Positions 26,401 to 41,400 of a DNA stretch of 64,000 nucleotides are shown in pieces (positions within the stretch are counted from its first letter, which is position 1; every line of letters starts with the position of its first letter). Position numbers and translations under genes: made by a program. The notes under the pieces were generated by a model. That model had not been told where the DNA came from and searched no databases. It saw nothing but the letters and a program-made list of their open reading frames with translations. Source of the stretch: Apteryx mantelli (taxonomy: Eukaryota; Chordata; Aves; Apterygiformes; Apterygidae); the NCBI RefSeq assembly GCF_036417845.1, contig NC_089979.1:51498275-51562274 (forward strand). Reading direction: 5' to 3'.

Positions 26401-29400
26401 AAGGAAGGATGTGTTCTACCTTTCAGCTTGGTTAATGGAGGCAGAATTGAAGAGATTGATTACATAGTGTTCTAGCAGATTTGCTTTTCATGTTGTGATT
26501 TTCTTTGTGATTTAAAAAAAAAAAGGGCATTGAAAAAAGGGTCTGAAAAAAATAGACTGAAGCTGTATTATTCCTTTTCTGACTGGCTAAAGCCTTTCCC
26601 AAAATAGAAGTGGGAGCACACCAGGAGGTGAATAGGTCAAGAGTGCCAAGAACCTGGAGAGTCTAAAGCTGAGGAAACTTCGGACAGCAAAGGTGATTCA
26701 GAGCCAACGGTGACAGCAGCCTACATGGATGAAGACATCATAGAAGTTCCCCCCCCAAATGGGCTGACCCAGAGAACCCATTTTTCTGCAGTGGTTCTCT
26801 TTTTATGTTTATGCACACACCCATATGCCCACATCCCTTGATAGTTATCATGAGCTAGGAGTCATCTCCTCTTCAGAAAGACTAGGAGAAACATGTAGTA
26901 TGACAGTACTCTGAGAGGTTAGTGCTTTGAAAACCATTGATTTGAAGCAATAGGTGACTTTACTCATGGTTTGGGTGTCCTTTCTACCATGTTGCTAACT
27001 GTAATTCAGAAGGTTCCATGTCTGTCTGTACCCTGGCCAAACAATTCATTGTTTGTCAGAATGACTGCATGTTGCAGCGATTACACTTGTCATTTCAATT
27101 GCAGGAGCTTACAAAGTATTTCACAAGTTATGGAAACCTAGCTCTCTAAGGTAACATGTTTTAATATTTTTTTAAAAAGAAAGATTGCTATCAAAGAGGT
27201 TTAGACTCTTATTTATTTAGCAGTCAGGTAAACTGTAGAGATCTCTGCTTTATCAGGATAAACTGGGGCACTCTTGGATGATCATTAATGACTTTCCTTA
27301 CCAGAGGAGCGGTATTTATTGTTGATGATTTTAACTATACCATATGGCTATTGATATTTATACTGACTCAAACACTACATTGGTTTTAAATAGTATGTTA
27401 TCAAAAGATGATGACTTAGTTCTGGAAAAAGATCCGCTGATTAATGTCAGAGGCATTAAGAGGAAATGTTAGTTTGTTAGCCTTGAAAGCTGTGGGGTTT
27501 GTGTGTATCTATCTCTTTGCAACAGTCTCAAACGCATGTAACAGCTGGTGACTTGCAACAAAACTTGAATGTCTAAATACTTTAAAAATCTTGTAATCTT
27601 GCACCAATCCCATGAACACTTTAGCACTAAGGCAAGAGTGAACAAGAGTTTGTTTTGAAATCAGGTGACATTACATGTTCACAGCATCTGTAATCTGCAG
27701 TTGTCTGTGTGGGTATGGATATGTTCTCAATATTATGGACATGTATGTGAACATAACGTGTATAGGATATGGATAGGCTCATTTATTTCAAGACTGCTTT
27801 CCAACTGTGCTTAAAGGGTTCCGGTCTTTAGTTCATCTCCTATTATCTTCTCTCTCAATGAGATTACCATTGGCATAGTAACAACAGAAGTAATGTAAAA
27901 GCAGTGTAAATGATGTGTAAATTAATATATCAATCTCTTCTATCAAATATCAAATGAACTGTGTTACTAAAAGAACACACCTTTTTTCCTCCCTCCCAGT
28001 GACCTGGACCAGCAGTACATCAACTATGTATTCAGGTAAAATCAATAAGCCCTTGATATACCATAGTTGGTTTTATGTAGTATATGTTCTCATTTTCAAC
28101 CATGTCTTGCTTAGGAAACTCATAGCTCCTACTACTTAAGTATATTTGGTTAGCAGGACATTCATGGAAAGAACATGGTTTAGCAGCTGAATGTTTTGGT
28201 CTGGTTACAGATAGACATGCCAATATACACCTGAGGAGGTAATGATGTGTTAATTATGATTTTTTAATCACCATGTGCACAAGACAGATCTTTTCCAGAA
28301 TAATATTTAAAGAGTAGCTCCTTGGCAATCCCCACTCAGAAAATCAAACTTGCACAAAATTGCCAGAGGGGAAGATAGTGATTATAGATGTACCATGTGC
28401 AAAAAACATGAGCAGTAACTGATTGTTCAGAATGCTGTTAGGAGGATTGAGTAATTCAGACCTTTAGTTGTTTTCCTGATATGGAGAGATAAAACTGTTT
28501 TGTTATTTTGTGGTTAGTGAAGGAGCTTGAATCACCAACCAGAGTCCCTTGTGTGTGTGGTTGTGTGTGTGTTTTTGTTTTCTGGGTTTTTTTTTGCCAG
28601 TCCTTTCCCCAAAGAACCATCTAAGCCAATGCAATCAGCTTGCATGACTTCCACTAGATTTTTCTGAGGCTTTATTTGAAGTAAGGAATGCAGAGATTTT
28701 GCTAGATCCTCCTCCATCCATAAGCAAGCCTCTTGCTTCACTTCTGCTTGTGCTCATTGACCTTTTTTCTTGGAATGCTAGATGAAGTTGTGAGGAAATA
28801 CTGTGCAGTGTGAATACTAGGCTCTTATGAAGAAGGGTGATCAAAAGAAATGAAACCCATCAATGAGTTTGGGTAGAAGCGGAACAGAGAGCATTAAGAT
28901 ATGGATAGGCCTAACAAAAGTGAAATTGTGCTGGTCTGTTTGATTAGATAGATATGTGCTCTTGTCTGAGCATGTTTGGTAAAGATCCTTGATAGGGATG
29001 CATTAAGGACACTGCTGTAGGACAGTTGTTTGACTGCAGTTCCCTTTTATCTTATGAACATCAACTTGATAACACGATGTATCTCTATTCATCTTAGTCT
29101 GATCAAATCTCCTATATCCATAAATGAGTAATGGAGCCCTCTGATTATGGGTTTATATGGTTCCAGTGAGTATTCACCAAGGTTCCATGCATTGGCAATA
29201 TCTGAATGTCAGTTTGCTTGCAGTAGGCTTTTAAGTCAGTTGTTGTTTTCAATCTACTGTGAAGTGCAAAGCAAATCCAGTTTAGTCAAAGAAGGCAGTT
29301 GTGTCTGTGGAAGCTGTTTAAAAGAATGTTACAGTCACAGACCTTGGAGATATGCTGCTATGCACAGAAATAATCCATGAAGTCTTGAGAGAGCTGTTCT

Positions 29401-32400
29401 GCTTAAAGTAGCTATTTGTTCTACTGGCGGCTATTTGTATAATGTCGAAGAGAGAAAAATTGAGAGCAGTAAAATCAGTTGATTTCTTTTCATTTAGCGT
29501 CTGTCTGACTATAACTCTCAATTGTTATTTTAGTCGAAGCTCACGTGGGCCTGAACCTTTAAATTCAGATTTTAGCTCAAGGTCTTAGTTTTGCGGCTTA
29601 GATTGAAAAATCCGGGTCGGATTTTCTGCTGTGTTAGCTTGAAGTCTGTGAGGTTGTGTCCAGCAGAGAGCAGGAGTTCCACATTGAATGGAAAGGATGA
29701 TTACTGATTTAGAGGTTTTTGAAAAGGAGGTACTGTTCGCTAAGGAACTGTGAAGTCTGCTGGTGTAGTGGTTTGTATTTAAAAGCTGCTATTTTTTTAA
29801 GCAATGGAGTTGTGGGAGTTGGGAAATTGCTTTTTTTTTTTTTTTTTTTAAAGCTCTTTACAAGCAAAATGTGTTATCAAAGCTTGCGAAGATTTTCATC
29901 ATTGAGGGGCTTAAAGGTCAGTGTAGCTTGGGAGGTGATGGTGCAAAGCAATTGCTGGAGAACAGGTTGCTCTTTGAAAAGAGGAGGCAGATAAATATTT
30001 GCTTGCTTGTTTGTGTTGCATCTGTGGACACGCACGCGCACACACATACATGCACACTTCTATCTGTTAGAGAACGTTGCAGTCCATGGCATTTTTACCT
30101 CATTTTGTCAATGCAAAACAAATAGTTACATGAGCAGTAGAACAACTGGCATCTGGTTTCTTAGATTTCTGTTTTGTTGTTATAGCCAATGATGCTCAAC
30201 AGGGTGTGAAATTTGGCAGAAGCTTTTTCCTTGTTTGTGACCTTCATGAGGTACCACTGCAGTGGAGATTCTCGGGTGTCTAGTGAGGCTGAGAGCTTTC
30301 TGTCGCAGAAGGCATGGGAAGGAATTGTTTCTTCATGAGACCTGTGAGCATCTTTGAGGTGTCTGCTTCTTAAATTTGGGTGAAACTGGTTGGTGTGCTT
30401 GAGCTGTAAGGGGTAACTGAGAGACACACAATATTATTGCATAAGCTTAATTTCCATAGAAGACAGTCAAAAATATATTTTAAATCACATTAAATAAAAC
30501 ACTTTATTTTGAACATTGTCTGAATGTGTGCTAACTTCTTATGGTCAATTCTTGGTCAGAATTACTGTAAATATGTGATTACCTCTGGCAGAGGGTGCCC
30601 AGCCTCCCATTATGTGATTTTTAGCATGTGTTGAGGTATATGCTGCTTTCTCTACACCAGGCTTCTCAGACTGTTTCAGCTGTAAGAGGATCTCAGGTCC
30701 ATCTCCAGAATAGGAAAGTGTGACACGCTGGTGGTCTTGTCTATACTAGCATATCTGAAGAAACTTCCTAATGATGTCTATGCAACTCCTTTTTATTAGG
30801 AATAGTATCAATAGACCTTTATAGCTCCTTATTTCTAACATAGATCAGACAGCTAACATGTGACTGTATGGGGAAAAGAGAGCAGCTGTGTGAGCGTAGC
30901 CAGATAGTGTTTATTATAGTAAGGTCTGTTGAAAGTGTTTGTTTGGTACAAAAACAGACTTGTACTCTGAATGTAGATGCTGCCTGGATAGAGCAGATTA
31001 AAAGTTTTGCCCCAGGCTACTGGATGTTTTCATGTACTAATATGTTAGATTAAAAAATACATATTGAGATTAAAAAAATATATTACCATCTTGGCTCTTT
31101 TGGACATTGCCAGAGGTGCAACTGAAACTAGCAAAGTCTCCTACCTTACTCTGTCCCTACACGCACTGTTTCTTGTTTTAAAATCTGGAACAAATTTTGG
31201 GGGAGAATGTCTTAAGTTAGGGTGTTAGCAAATCTACGTGGATGGGAGGATGGGAACTTTCCAGAACCAAATAGGTCTGAAGAAATACTTGCTGATGTTG
31301 AAAGTGTGGTGTTCCTCTCACTTCATCAAGTACAGCATGGTTCTTCTGGTTCTTTTTTTTAAGGAGCCAAATAGGAGACAGATGTAGGAGGGAAGCAAAG
31401 CTGTACTTTCTGCACAGAAGGGAAGGGTGATGCTGTTTCTTGTCTCTCTCCCTTGTATTTAAGTGGGGGAAGAGGGAAGATATACTTCTAAGAACCTCCT
31501 TCTGATTGTCCCAGTCTTGCTCCCATCACTACCACCTTTAAAAAAAAAACAAAAAACAAAAAACAAAAAACAAAAAAAAAACATGGTATTGTATTTCCCT
31601 ACGCTCTCAGACTTCAGTGCTACTGGTACTTACTGGTGTTTGTTCAGTAACCTTGCATTTTCTTTTATTCATTTCCAGTCCCCCACCAAAGTGGGAGCCA
31701 GATTTCTCTCCCCCAGCTAGCTGGCAAGACATAGTGTAAGGGGGTAGTAATGTCTGCCTGGCATGTTGAGGGATACATAGTGCTTCTTAGAAGTGGGTCA
31801 CAGCTTGTCTTGGTCTTTTTCATATGGTGAGGTGGATACAGATATTTTGTTCCTGGAAAACCTAGAAAAAGGTTTTGGTACACCCCAATATCTGTCTCTG
31901 TTCGCAAAGGCATGGCAGACAACTTAGTAGTCACTAGTGAAGAGAAAACAAAGACAAAGCAGGAGAATGTCAAACAAATTATTGGCACTGGCAAAGATGT
32001 GGGGTAAAGGTTCTAGCCTGTGCATCTATACTATATCTGGCTTTTGGAAGAGCTGCTAATTTGTCACATTTGTGGATTTAAAAAGCTGCAGTAGATTTTC
32101 AGTAATAGGGAAGGGCAGCTTTGTGGGCATAAATTGCTTTTGCTGCTGAAAAATATCTCTTTTTAGCCAGACTAAAAACTGAAGATGACCCAATCCAAAG
32201 TAGTGCATTATGAGTATGGGTGAAGAAAAGAGGAACAGAGGAGCCCCCTGCAAAGGGATTTTTTTTTCTACTGTGGCTTGATGTCCAGCTGTCCCTCTGG
32301 AAACCCCTGAATCCCTAGTCTGGTCCTCCAACATCATTTTGTCTTTCCTACTGATGTTCAGTTCACAGCAGAGTTCCAGTGTGACTATATTGCCATTTAA

Positions 32401-35400
32401 CCCATTTGCCTTAACCTGCCCCTCACTCACAAAAAAGACTTTGTTTTCCTCCCATGTTTTCTTTGGATTCAAGCCTGGCATGTCTGATGAGGTTATCAAT
32501 TTTTCTTGGTTGCAGAAGGAAGTTTCTCTTTGAACATTTCCCAATCTCTTTTTTTGTTTAAGAATTAATAAAGCAGAAAGCAAAAACAGAGGAACACAGC
32601 TTAGTCATAATTCTCATCACTGTTGATACAGTTTCACTTGTCCTTCCAGTCTCCTGTTGTCTTTCTTATTCAGTCAAAGCAACAGGCCTTTGCTTCCTTT
32701 TCTGTCTTTAACAGGAAACTGTGGCATTGAGCCTATTTATTGTGACCTCCTTTTGGCCATCTAGTGTGGGGAGAGTGTGTATGTGTGGGGAGGAGGGGCA
32801 GAAGAGCATTCCATATTGTAAGTCTTTCAAAGACTTTGTTAAGCCTAAAATACCTGACTATATATCCCTCATGAACAGTTTCCTTCTTCAGCCCTTTGTC
32901 TTCTACTGCTGATTTCAGTTATGAGTTTCCCCTCTGAGACTTTACTAGTTACAGGATTTCCATGTTCTTTGGAGTTCGTTTGGTGCAGGCGCCTCTGAGA
33001 ATAACTCTGATTCACTAAAGCATGCTGAAGGCAGGCCACAAAGTGCAGTCGCATGGTCACACAGGGAATGGGAACTAGCTGAAAGTGCACTAGCTTGGAA
33101 ACAATAGCTGTGTTAACTCTGAAAAACAGAGTTGGCCTGGTCTGAGCACCTTGCTGATGAGATTGTACAGTTGTGGGTACCTGAGTTAGCTCATTTACAG
33201 TGAGTTCAGTTTTCTACCCATCATGGTGTGTGCTGGGAACCACTTCCAGCTATTGCTCTGCCTTATCTTTTTGTTAGGCAGGCTTCCACTCCTCCACAGG
33301 TTGGGTTTGTATTTTACTGCTACTGGGCCTAGTGAGAATTGGTGATAATTAGGGGAAATTGCCTAGCTTTAGCATTCATAACATTAGCAAATGTCTTTCT
33401 ACCTTCATAAGTTCAGCGCTTGTTATTTATCACAGAAAAGGCCTCTCCAGACACTCTTTTGTCCCTTGTGTCCATCATTGACATGGACATTGGTATCTGG
33501 AGGGAGCTGTAGTTCTGCTTTGGAAGATTTCCTTGCTTCTCCCAGCTTACAGTGCCCCAGAATCTTCTGTCTGTAGTCTTTTAACCTTGGAAACAATGTG
33601 GAGTGACAGGAACAGTCAGTAGCGAAGAAGCAGCCTCTGTACAGCCTATACTACAAACTCAGAGCATGAGTCCTTATAGGACCTCAGAAGTATTACGTGA
33701 TCCTCCAGTAAAAAACTAGTCATAGCTGATGTTCTTATTCACTTGCATCTTTGTAAAAAAGTGTGCATGAGTTGATGATGCTTAGTATTTAAAAATGCAT
33801 GAAAAAAATACCTGTAATTGCAACATTTGTCTTTTCTCCGAGTGACATTTTGAGCATGAATGTACAGTGCATGCACAATCATGCACATAGAATTGGATAT
33901 TTGACTGTTACACAAAATATGTGTGTTCCTACAGACCAGACATTTGCATACATGCAGTTAAAATTCATCCTTGGACAGAGGGGGACACAAGTTTAGGCAC
34001 AAGTGCAGTTCCATATAAATTCTGTCTCAGTGGTGTCACCAACTGGCAATGCTGAATAGCACCTCTAATGAAAAGGACTTGGGGGTTATAGTGAATGGTA
34101 AGATCAGTATGAGGTACTCTCATGGCAAATTAAGGCAAACCGTGTATACTGGATTACATATAGGAATAGTGCAGCCAACGGATTGAGGGAAATTACTGTT
34201 CCCCTCAGTATTATCCTACTTAGCATTTTGGAGGCTGCCCCTGGAATACTCTATTCAGTTTTGGCCCCCTAGTTCAAGAAAGATACTGAGAAACTGAGGA
34301 GAATCTAGCAGAGGGCTGCTGACATTGTTAGGGACCTAGAGCACATGGCCTACTACAAGGAGAGTTTGAGGGAGCTAGTCTTGTTGAGACTGGCAAAAAG
34401 GAGACCAAGGGGCAACCTACCAACTGTCTACACCTGCTTGAAAGGGAGTTTCAAAAATGACAGGGCCAAAATCTTCTAAGGAGTGGCAGATAGTATAATA
34501 TGGTACAACAGCCATAAATTGCAGCTTAGGCAGTTTAAAAACTGCACGTTAGGAGGAGTAGGGTGATGCTAGAACAAGTAACACAGAGGTGTGGAATCTG
34601 CACTCTGGGAAATTTTTAAAACCTGGCTAGACAAAGCCACAGGGAGCATGTCTAAGTATTGGTGATAGATCCACTTCAGATGAGCAGTTGGACTAGATGA
34701 CCCCAGAGATCCCTTCCCAACCAACTTTATTGATTTGATACTTATGCCTCAGTTATTCTACTTCAGTGAAATTTCACTCATGAAATAACACATGCAAAGC
34801 TGTCTATTTATATGTTCAAGCTATGTCATAAATACTATAGCATACTATTATTATTATTATTTTTTTTTAGTGTGGTACTGTTGGCCTCTGCATCCCATCC
34901 AGCAGGTAAAGTGGATTGAGATGTTCCTTTTTTAGGTTTGCATATTGCCTTTCCCTTTCCATGCATGTAAACTCCTTATCTTGTAGGAGTTTAGCCCTAG
35001 AATTCAATGGCAATATGACTAATAATGCGACATCCTAAAGGAAGAGGAGGAAGGTACCTAGCACTGTGTAATCTATGTGTTATTTAGTAATATCTTTCTT
35101 ACCTGCCCTTTGCAAAGAAGCAATGTGGGACAGACAGCAAACAGCTTTTGAGCTGGTTTATGGTAAAAAATAAGGATTCTTTATCAACAAAAATCAAAGG
35201 ATAAAAGTGGAGAAACTGGGTATTTGAGGGTAGGTGAAATACTCCTCTCATACTGGTGTTTCAATAGTTAGAAGAATAAAGATGATGATGTATTACTTTC
35301 ACTAGAACGTTGTTCTGTCAGAAAGACAAAGAAAGAAGTATTAAATAAACTTGGAATTTCTGTTTTGCCTGGTCATTCACACTGTGTATACAGCATTCCC

Positions 35401-38400
35401 ACATGAGGATAGACAGAAATGCCAAGGAAAATAGACCTGCATTTCAAAAAGTGAAAGACAGAACTTTCTGTGAATCTGTAGAGCCTTGAAGGCAAGAAAA
35501 CTCCATGGAATTGTTGTTACCTAGAGCTCTTGGGCCCAAGTGCCTGGAAATGGAAGTACTCCAGAGCTTTGCCTGGATCTGGGAGAATGTTCTTAAACCT
35601 CCCGACTTGTGCTATGTGTCAGGGTTCAAATTCCAGAGGGGGAAACAGCCAACATGTATCTGTGTTTCCTGTTGCTTCTGTAAATCAGTTTCCTGACTTC
35701 AGTAGGAACCGTTGCAGGCTCTAAAGTAAGAGGTGGATATGATGCATGTCTAACTGGCACCTGTTGCATCAACAGGATTATTTGTATACTAACACAGAAT
35801 ATTCTTAGGTTTTATGTAATCCCTTCCCCCTTTTTCAACTGAAGGCAGGAACTGGCTAGAATCAAGAAGGTCAGAGAGAAATCATTAAACACACTAGAAA
35901 TGTGGAAAGCATCATAAATGAAAAGACAGGCATCTGTAAGGGCTCAAAGAAATGTTAAACTAGTAATGGTCATGTAATTGCTGTTCCCCTGCCTTTAACA
36001 ATGGTGGTTTTGTTTTGTTTTTTTTGGTTTTGTCCCCTTCCCCCCCTTCCTGTTTTCCACTGAGAGTACTGCTTTGTCCCTCAGGTGATCTCTTCACTGC
36101 CTTGGACTTTCCGTTCCTGTACTTCTACAGATTTCATGGCAGCTGCTGTGCCAGGTAACCTTTCTATAACAGGGCGTGTAAATGTGTTCAAAATAAGAGA
36201 ACCTGTTGAGTTGCAAGCTTGACTCTCAGTTAAAAATTTGGAACATGCAAAACTTTAGTTACACTAGTTTCTCCTGGCACAAGTCAGTAAAACTGCAGAG
36301 AAGTGACTCTCTTGTCGATGTGTGTTTGAAGGCTTGTCACAGATTGAAGTATGTGTTTATTTGGGTGAGTGTATTCTGACCGTGAGGGTTCCCAGTCTCC
36401 AGTAAAATATTTTTTACCTAATGTAGCAAAGCTTTGATAAATAGCATCTCTCAAATGCTTCCCAAGTTGGATTAGCCCTGTTTGCAGTGATTACAAAGTA
36501 TTAGTCTTCAGCAATATATGAGTGTACATGGATTTATTTGCCTGTACATCTTGTTATTTGGCAGAATGTTTTTTGGGGGATAAAAGGGAAAAGCTTTAAC
36601 AAGTGTCCCTCTATTCTGAGCAGCAAAAGTTAACAGCCCTCACAGGACAACATAAGCATGTCTTATGTAGCTCTTAATTATCTCAAATTTCATTCCTCTT
36701 TCTCCTCCAAACTTTTGCCCAAGGAAAGTATTTCCTTTTTAAAGGGCAAAAAACCTGTATTTTCATGCTAATTGATGGCAAAAATATTTTCTGATTGTTA
36801 GAGCTTTTCTTATTTGTATCTGGGCTATCTATTAAAAGGAGATGTGAAAAATGATCATTAAATAATTCCCCTGTGTAGATACTTTTTGGTACAAAAGTAA
36901 CTTTATTCAAGAGTAGACTATACCCACCATTAACAACTTGCATTTAGTTTTTGATAAATAGCTTGTTCCATGGTAGCTAAGTGAAATACATTTCTTCTTG
37001 AAGACAAGGTCCAACTTCAGGCACTAATGAATGTTAGCTAGCCCAGATGCTTCTTTTTTTTACTTCATTACATTTTTGTTGTTGTAGCCTCCTGCTTCTG
37101 TTTCCTTTTCATTATACATATAGTAGATAGCACTCTATATCACACTTCTCTAAAACAGTTGGAAAGGAATAGTTAGATGTAGAAACAAGCTTCTCAGTTT
37201 GTCCTCTACATCTTGTCATACAGTGCCTTTGTAAACAATAAGGATGTAGAAGAAAACCTATACGATGTAAAGCAAGGGTAACTGATGTAGTGAAATCTGC
37301 CACCTGTGTAGCATGTCTGGCACTTTCAGAGTTAGGTGCAAACTGCTTCAATTATTTCATTAAGTGTTAACTCAATGGCATCAGTATTTCAGGTACAGTG
37401 TTATACTTAGCTGTTTCACTTTTTATCTCTGAATTACACTAAACAGCTTTGAATCAGTCTGACTAAAAGACTGTTTCAGAAGGGAAGTAGTTGTTAAACT
37501 TTAGCCAGCTACTAGACTTTCAAAAGTTTGGGCAATGCTGCTTAGTATTTCACTGAATTTACCAACTTCTCAGTGCGGAATGGTCTGCCTATTCTCTGTA
37601 ACTAGTAGCTAATTTGGGGCCTTTTTATTGTCATCAGAGCAGCATCTGCTTGGTTCCAGGTGCAGCAGGTATTCCTTTGGGGTCTTGTGTTATGGTTCAG
37701 TGAAAGACACTGTAGTATCTCCTCCTCCTGGGCTGTTATAATACCCTACTATGTTTGGTGTATCAAAAACACCGGCACTGACATGTGACTGAGTCATGAC
37801 TTTGCTGCATGTCCTGAGCAGGGAGCAGCTCTTGGCTCAGGTTAAAGGCCCAGCATGGAACTTTTAGCCTGGGGCGGGGGGCCACAGTCTTCTGCCCTTC
37901 CTGCTGGAGCAGAGAGGGGACCAGTTGTACTGCATCAGTATCTGGGGCAGCATACCCTCTTCAAGGGCCAAGGCACGTTTTGCCTCACTACCTGCATGCT
38001 TTGTTGATCCTATTTCCTTTCCCGTGCTGCCTCCCACAATACTTTATAATCTCTTACGCCTCTGTATTAGCCAGGCAGTGACTTGTCCCTTATGTATTTT
38101 GAAGTTTCTTTCTATTCCCTGCTTGCTTACACTATCCCACTGGTTCATAACCAGTGTTATAAAAATATATTACAAGTGAAACAAAATCCAGAGCCCAAGC
38201 TTATAATTTATCTGAAGTCCAGTGAGATGTGGAACAGAGTTTCCTTTAAGAGTAGGCTTGGCTTCAGGAGCACTGGGGACTACTGTCTTAGGTAATTCTC
38301 AAATCAAAATCACTTACTAGTCAGCTGGGAGCTTTAGAGTATTATGTTCCCCAGCACTAGTGAGTCATCTGTCTATTTGTTGTCTAGTAGAGATGTATTT

Positions 38401-41400
38401 GACTTCTTAATTGGAATTAGGGCTTTATGAAGTTTGCATGACTTGAAAGCATCAGGCAGAAATTTTCCGATGGTATGGGGTTTAGGAATTTTTGTTTGTT
38501 TTTTTTCCAATCTAAGGCTCTGTGGAGGTTAAAGTGAGTTTATTCAGAGCCATTTCAATGCCTGAAGTTAATATTTGACCCCTTGTTTCCAATAATCTCT
38601 GCTTTTCTGATTATGCAAGTGCATTAGAGACCAAGCATAAAACTGACTTACTTTACTCAGACTGCAGTCGCTGGCTGAACAAACCCCCAAATTTACTGGA
38701 CATAAAGTAAGTTCTTTGTCCACCAGCTTTCTTTCTCCAAATGGGATTAACACTGTTTGAAGGGTGTCTGTTTGGCTGTGCATTAGGAAAACCAAGATAC
38801 CAGTAAGAGGCTGCTTAGTTGAAATTAAGAGACTTTATTAACAAAAGCTTTCTCTATCTTTTACAGTGGACTGTTAGGATTCTTTCTGATGTTGCACACA
38901 GCGAAACTAAAAAACAGCACAACCTCAGGGCAATATGCAGCATGGAGTTTCCTTGCAAAGGTAAGAGAAAGACCACCACAGGAACACAGTTTATCTTTGT
39001 GTCTCCTAGGAGAACTGTGAGGAAGTTCACATCTTTCTAGTTTCCCCAGCTATTCCTATCAGAACCTCCAGGGCCTGTCCATATAACATTCTGCACAAAG
39101 AGTTGAGGCAACAAATACCAGTCCCTTTATCAAAACATCTTTATCAATGACCTGACAGAAGTGATGAATGCATTCAAGTTTGCAAATAACACCAACTGGG
39201 GGGGGACCAGCCAATACACCCAATATGCAGGGTTGCCCTCCAGAGAGACAGACACAGGTTGGAGGAATGGACCAGCAGGAATCTTATAAAATTCAGCAAA
39301 GACAAACAAAGTCATGCACAAGGGAAGAAAGAGTCCCTGACAATAATATAGGCTGGGGACTGGCTGGCTGGCTGGGAAGCAGCTCCGGGGAAAAGGACCT
39401 GGGTTTTTGGTAGACAGCAAGAGGAACATGAGCCAGCAGTGTGTCCTGCCAGCAAAGAAGGCCAACAGTATCCTGGGTTTTATTAACAGGAGCACAGGCA
39501 GTAGATTCAGGGAAGTGATTATCCTCCTCAACTGAGCACTTGTTAGACCACATCTGGGACAGTGTGTCTTGTTTTGGGCCCCTCAGTACAGGAAAGACAA
39601 ACTGGAGCAAGTTGAACAGAGGGCCACCAAGATGGGGGGGGCTGGAGCACTTGCCCTGTTAGGAGAGGCTGAGGGAGTGGGGCTTATTCAGCCTGGAGAT
39701 GAGACAGCTTCAGAGGTGCCTAAGAGCAGCTGCCTAATAAATACGGAGAAGTTATCTAGAAGATGGAGCCAGGCTCTTCAGTGGTGCATGGTGGGAGGAT
39801 GAGAGATAACAAATGTAAGCTGAAACAAGAGAGGTTCAGACTGGCTATAAGGAAAAACTTTTCCAATCCTAGGATGGTCAAGCGGGGGCACAGGTAGCCC
39901 AGATAGGCTGGACAGTCTCTATCCTTAGAAGTTTTCAAAATCTGACTGGACAAAGCCCTGAGCAACTTGGTCTGATCTCACAGCTGACCCTACTTGGAGC
40001 AGGCGGTTAGTATAGAATCACAGAATGGTTGAGGTTGAAAGGGACCTCTGGAGATCATCTAGTCCAACCCCCCTGCTCAGGCAGGGTCACCTAGAGCACA
40101 TTGCACAGGGTTGCGTCCAGGCGGGTTTTGAATATCTCCAGAGAAGGAGACTCCACAACCTCTCTGGGCAACCTGTTCCAGTGCTCTGTCACCCTCACAG
40201 TGAAAAAGTTTTTCCTCATGTTCAGATGGAAGTGTCTGTGTTTCAGTTTGTGCCCGTTGCCTCGCGTCCTGTCGCTCGGCACCACTGAAAAGAGTCTGGT
40301 CCCATCCTCTCGACACCCTCCCTTCAGATACTTGTACACGTTGATAAGATCTCCTCTCAGCCTTCTCTTCTCCAGGCTAAACAGGCCCAGCTCTCTCAGC
40401 CTTTCCTCATAAGAGAGATGCTCCAGTCCCCTAATCATCTTTGTAGCCCTTCGCTGGACTTGCTCCAGTAGTGCCACATCCCTCTTGTACTGGGGAGCCC
40501 AGAACTGGACACAGCACTCCAGATGTGGCCTCACCAGGGCTGAGTAGAGGGGGAGGATCACCTCCCTCGACCTGCTGGCAACAGAGACCTCCTGAGATCC
40601 TTTCCTACCTGAATTATCCTATGATCCATGGGTCTTAGGGGTCTGGCTGTGTATTATCAGAATAGCAATATGTGTGTGTGTGTGTGGTGGTGGTTTTCTT
40701 TTGTTTGTTATTAAGTTACTGACACCTCATTTGTTAAACTATCTGTTGTAAATGTGGTCAGAAGACCTGATCTGACTCCTTTTCTCCAGATAGATATACC
40801 CAATTTCACCACTGTCAGCTAGGCCATCTGAAAAACACAGTCTTCCTACATGGTTTGCGATCACGGCAGTGAGTGAAGCTGTTACCTTAAACAAAATGGA
40901 CTTGCATAATATACTTGTTTAGAAACTGTAGTCAGATCATTCCTTGTTTTTTTTCTGGGGATAATAAGAACGGAGTAGTGTGGCTGGTTTTGTGTTTGAC
41001 AAGCCTTTTCACATTGTACAAGTCTCAGTTTCTCATTGGTTTGAATTTCTCTCAGGAGCTCCAGAACAGGCTGCATGTGGAGATTTTAGTACTTTAGCTT
41101 TCTCCCTGTTCCTTAGTAGCAAGTCAACTGATCTAAAGCTTGCTGTTACTATTTTTTGTAATGCTCTGAGTTGGAGATAGTAATAGCTGGCTCTGCTAGC
41201 AGGTATTGTGAATAAGGAAAAATGGTTCTGCATGTGGTATGTATGACCTATCTGAAAAAAAAAAATGCAGGCAAAGATGTGTAATGAAATATCTTTTAAG
41301 CAGATCTGGGTCCTTCCCAAGCTGAAGTGAATCAGAGCCACAAAGTCTGGACTGGATCAAAGCTTTCCCAAAGTTCAAGGGCTTCTAGATCTGTGGGGTT

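Larger units (their letters stand above)
28036..34870 (+). other. TMEM241: TMEM241 intron 10
   Basis: A 6.8-kb intron. It contains a TG-rich patch near 28550-28585, T19 at 29831-29849, a CA-rich patch near 30027-30056, an (AAAAAAC)n-like tract at 31541-31582, a 175-codon minus-strand open frame at 32056-32583 (no homology recognised) and an old CR1 at 34060-34740. Confidence 0.85.

Noticed and set aside
31463-31582. Possible processed retrocopy ending in the A-rich tract
   Set aside because: No coding similarity is visible upstream of the A-rich tract and no target-site duplication was found by eye.
35622-35635. tRNA-like B box (gggttcaaattcca)
   Set aside because: The loop is one base too long, and no A box, acceptor stem or anticodon arm can be built around it.
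39130-39610. Minus-strand open frames of 105-133 codons
   Set aside because: They are antisense to the plus-strand CR1 and have no protein features of their own.
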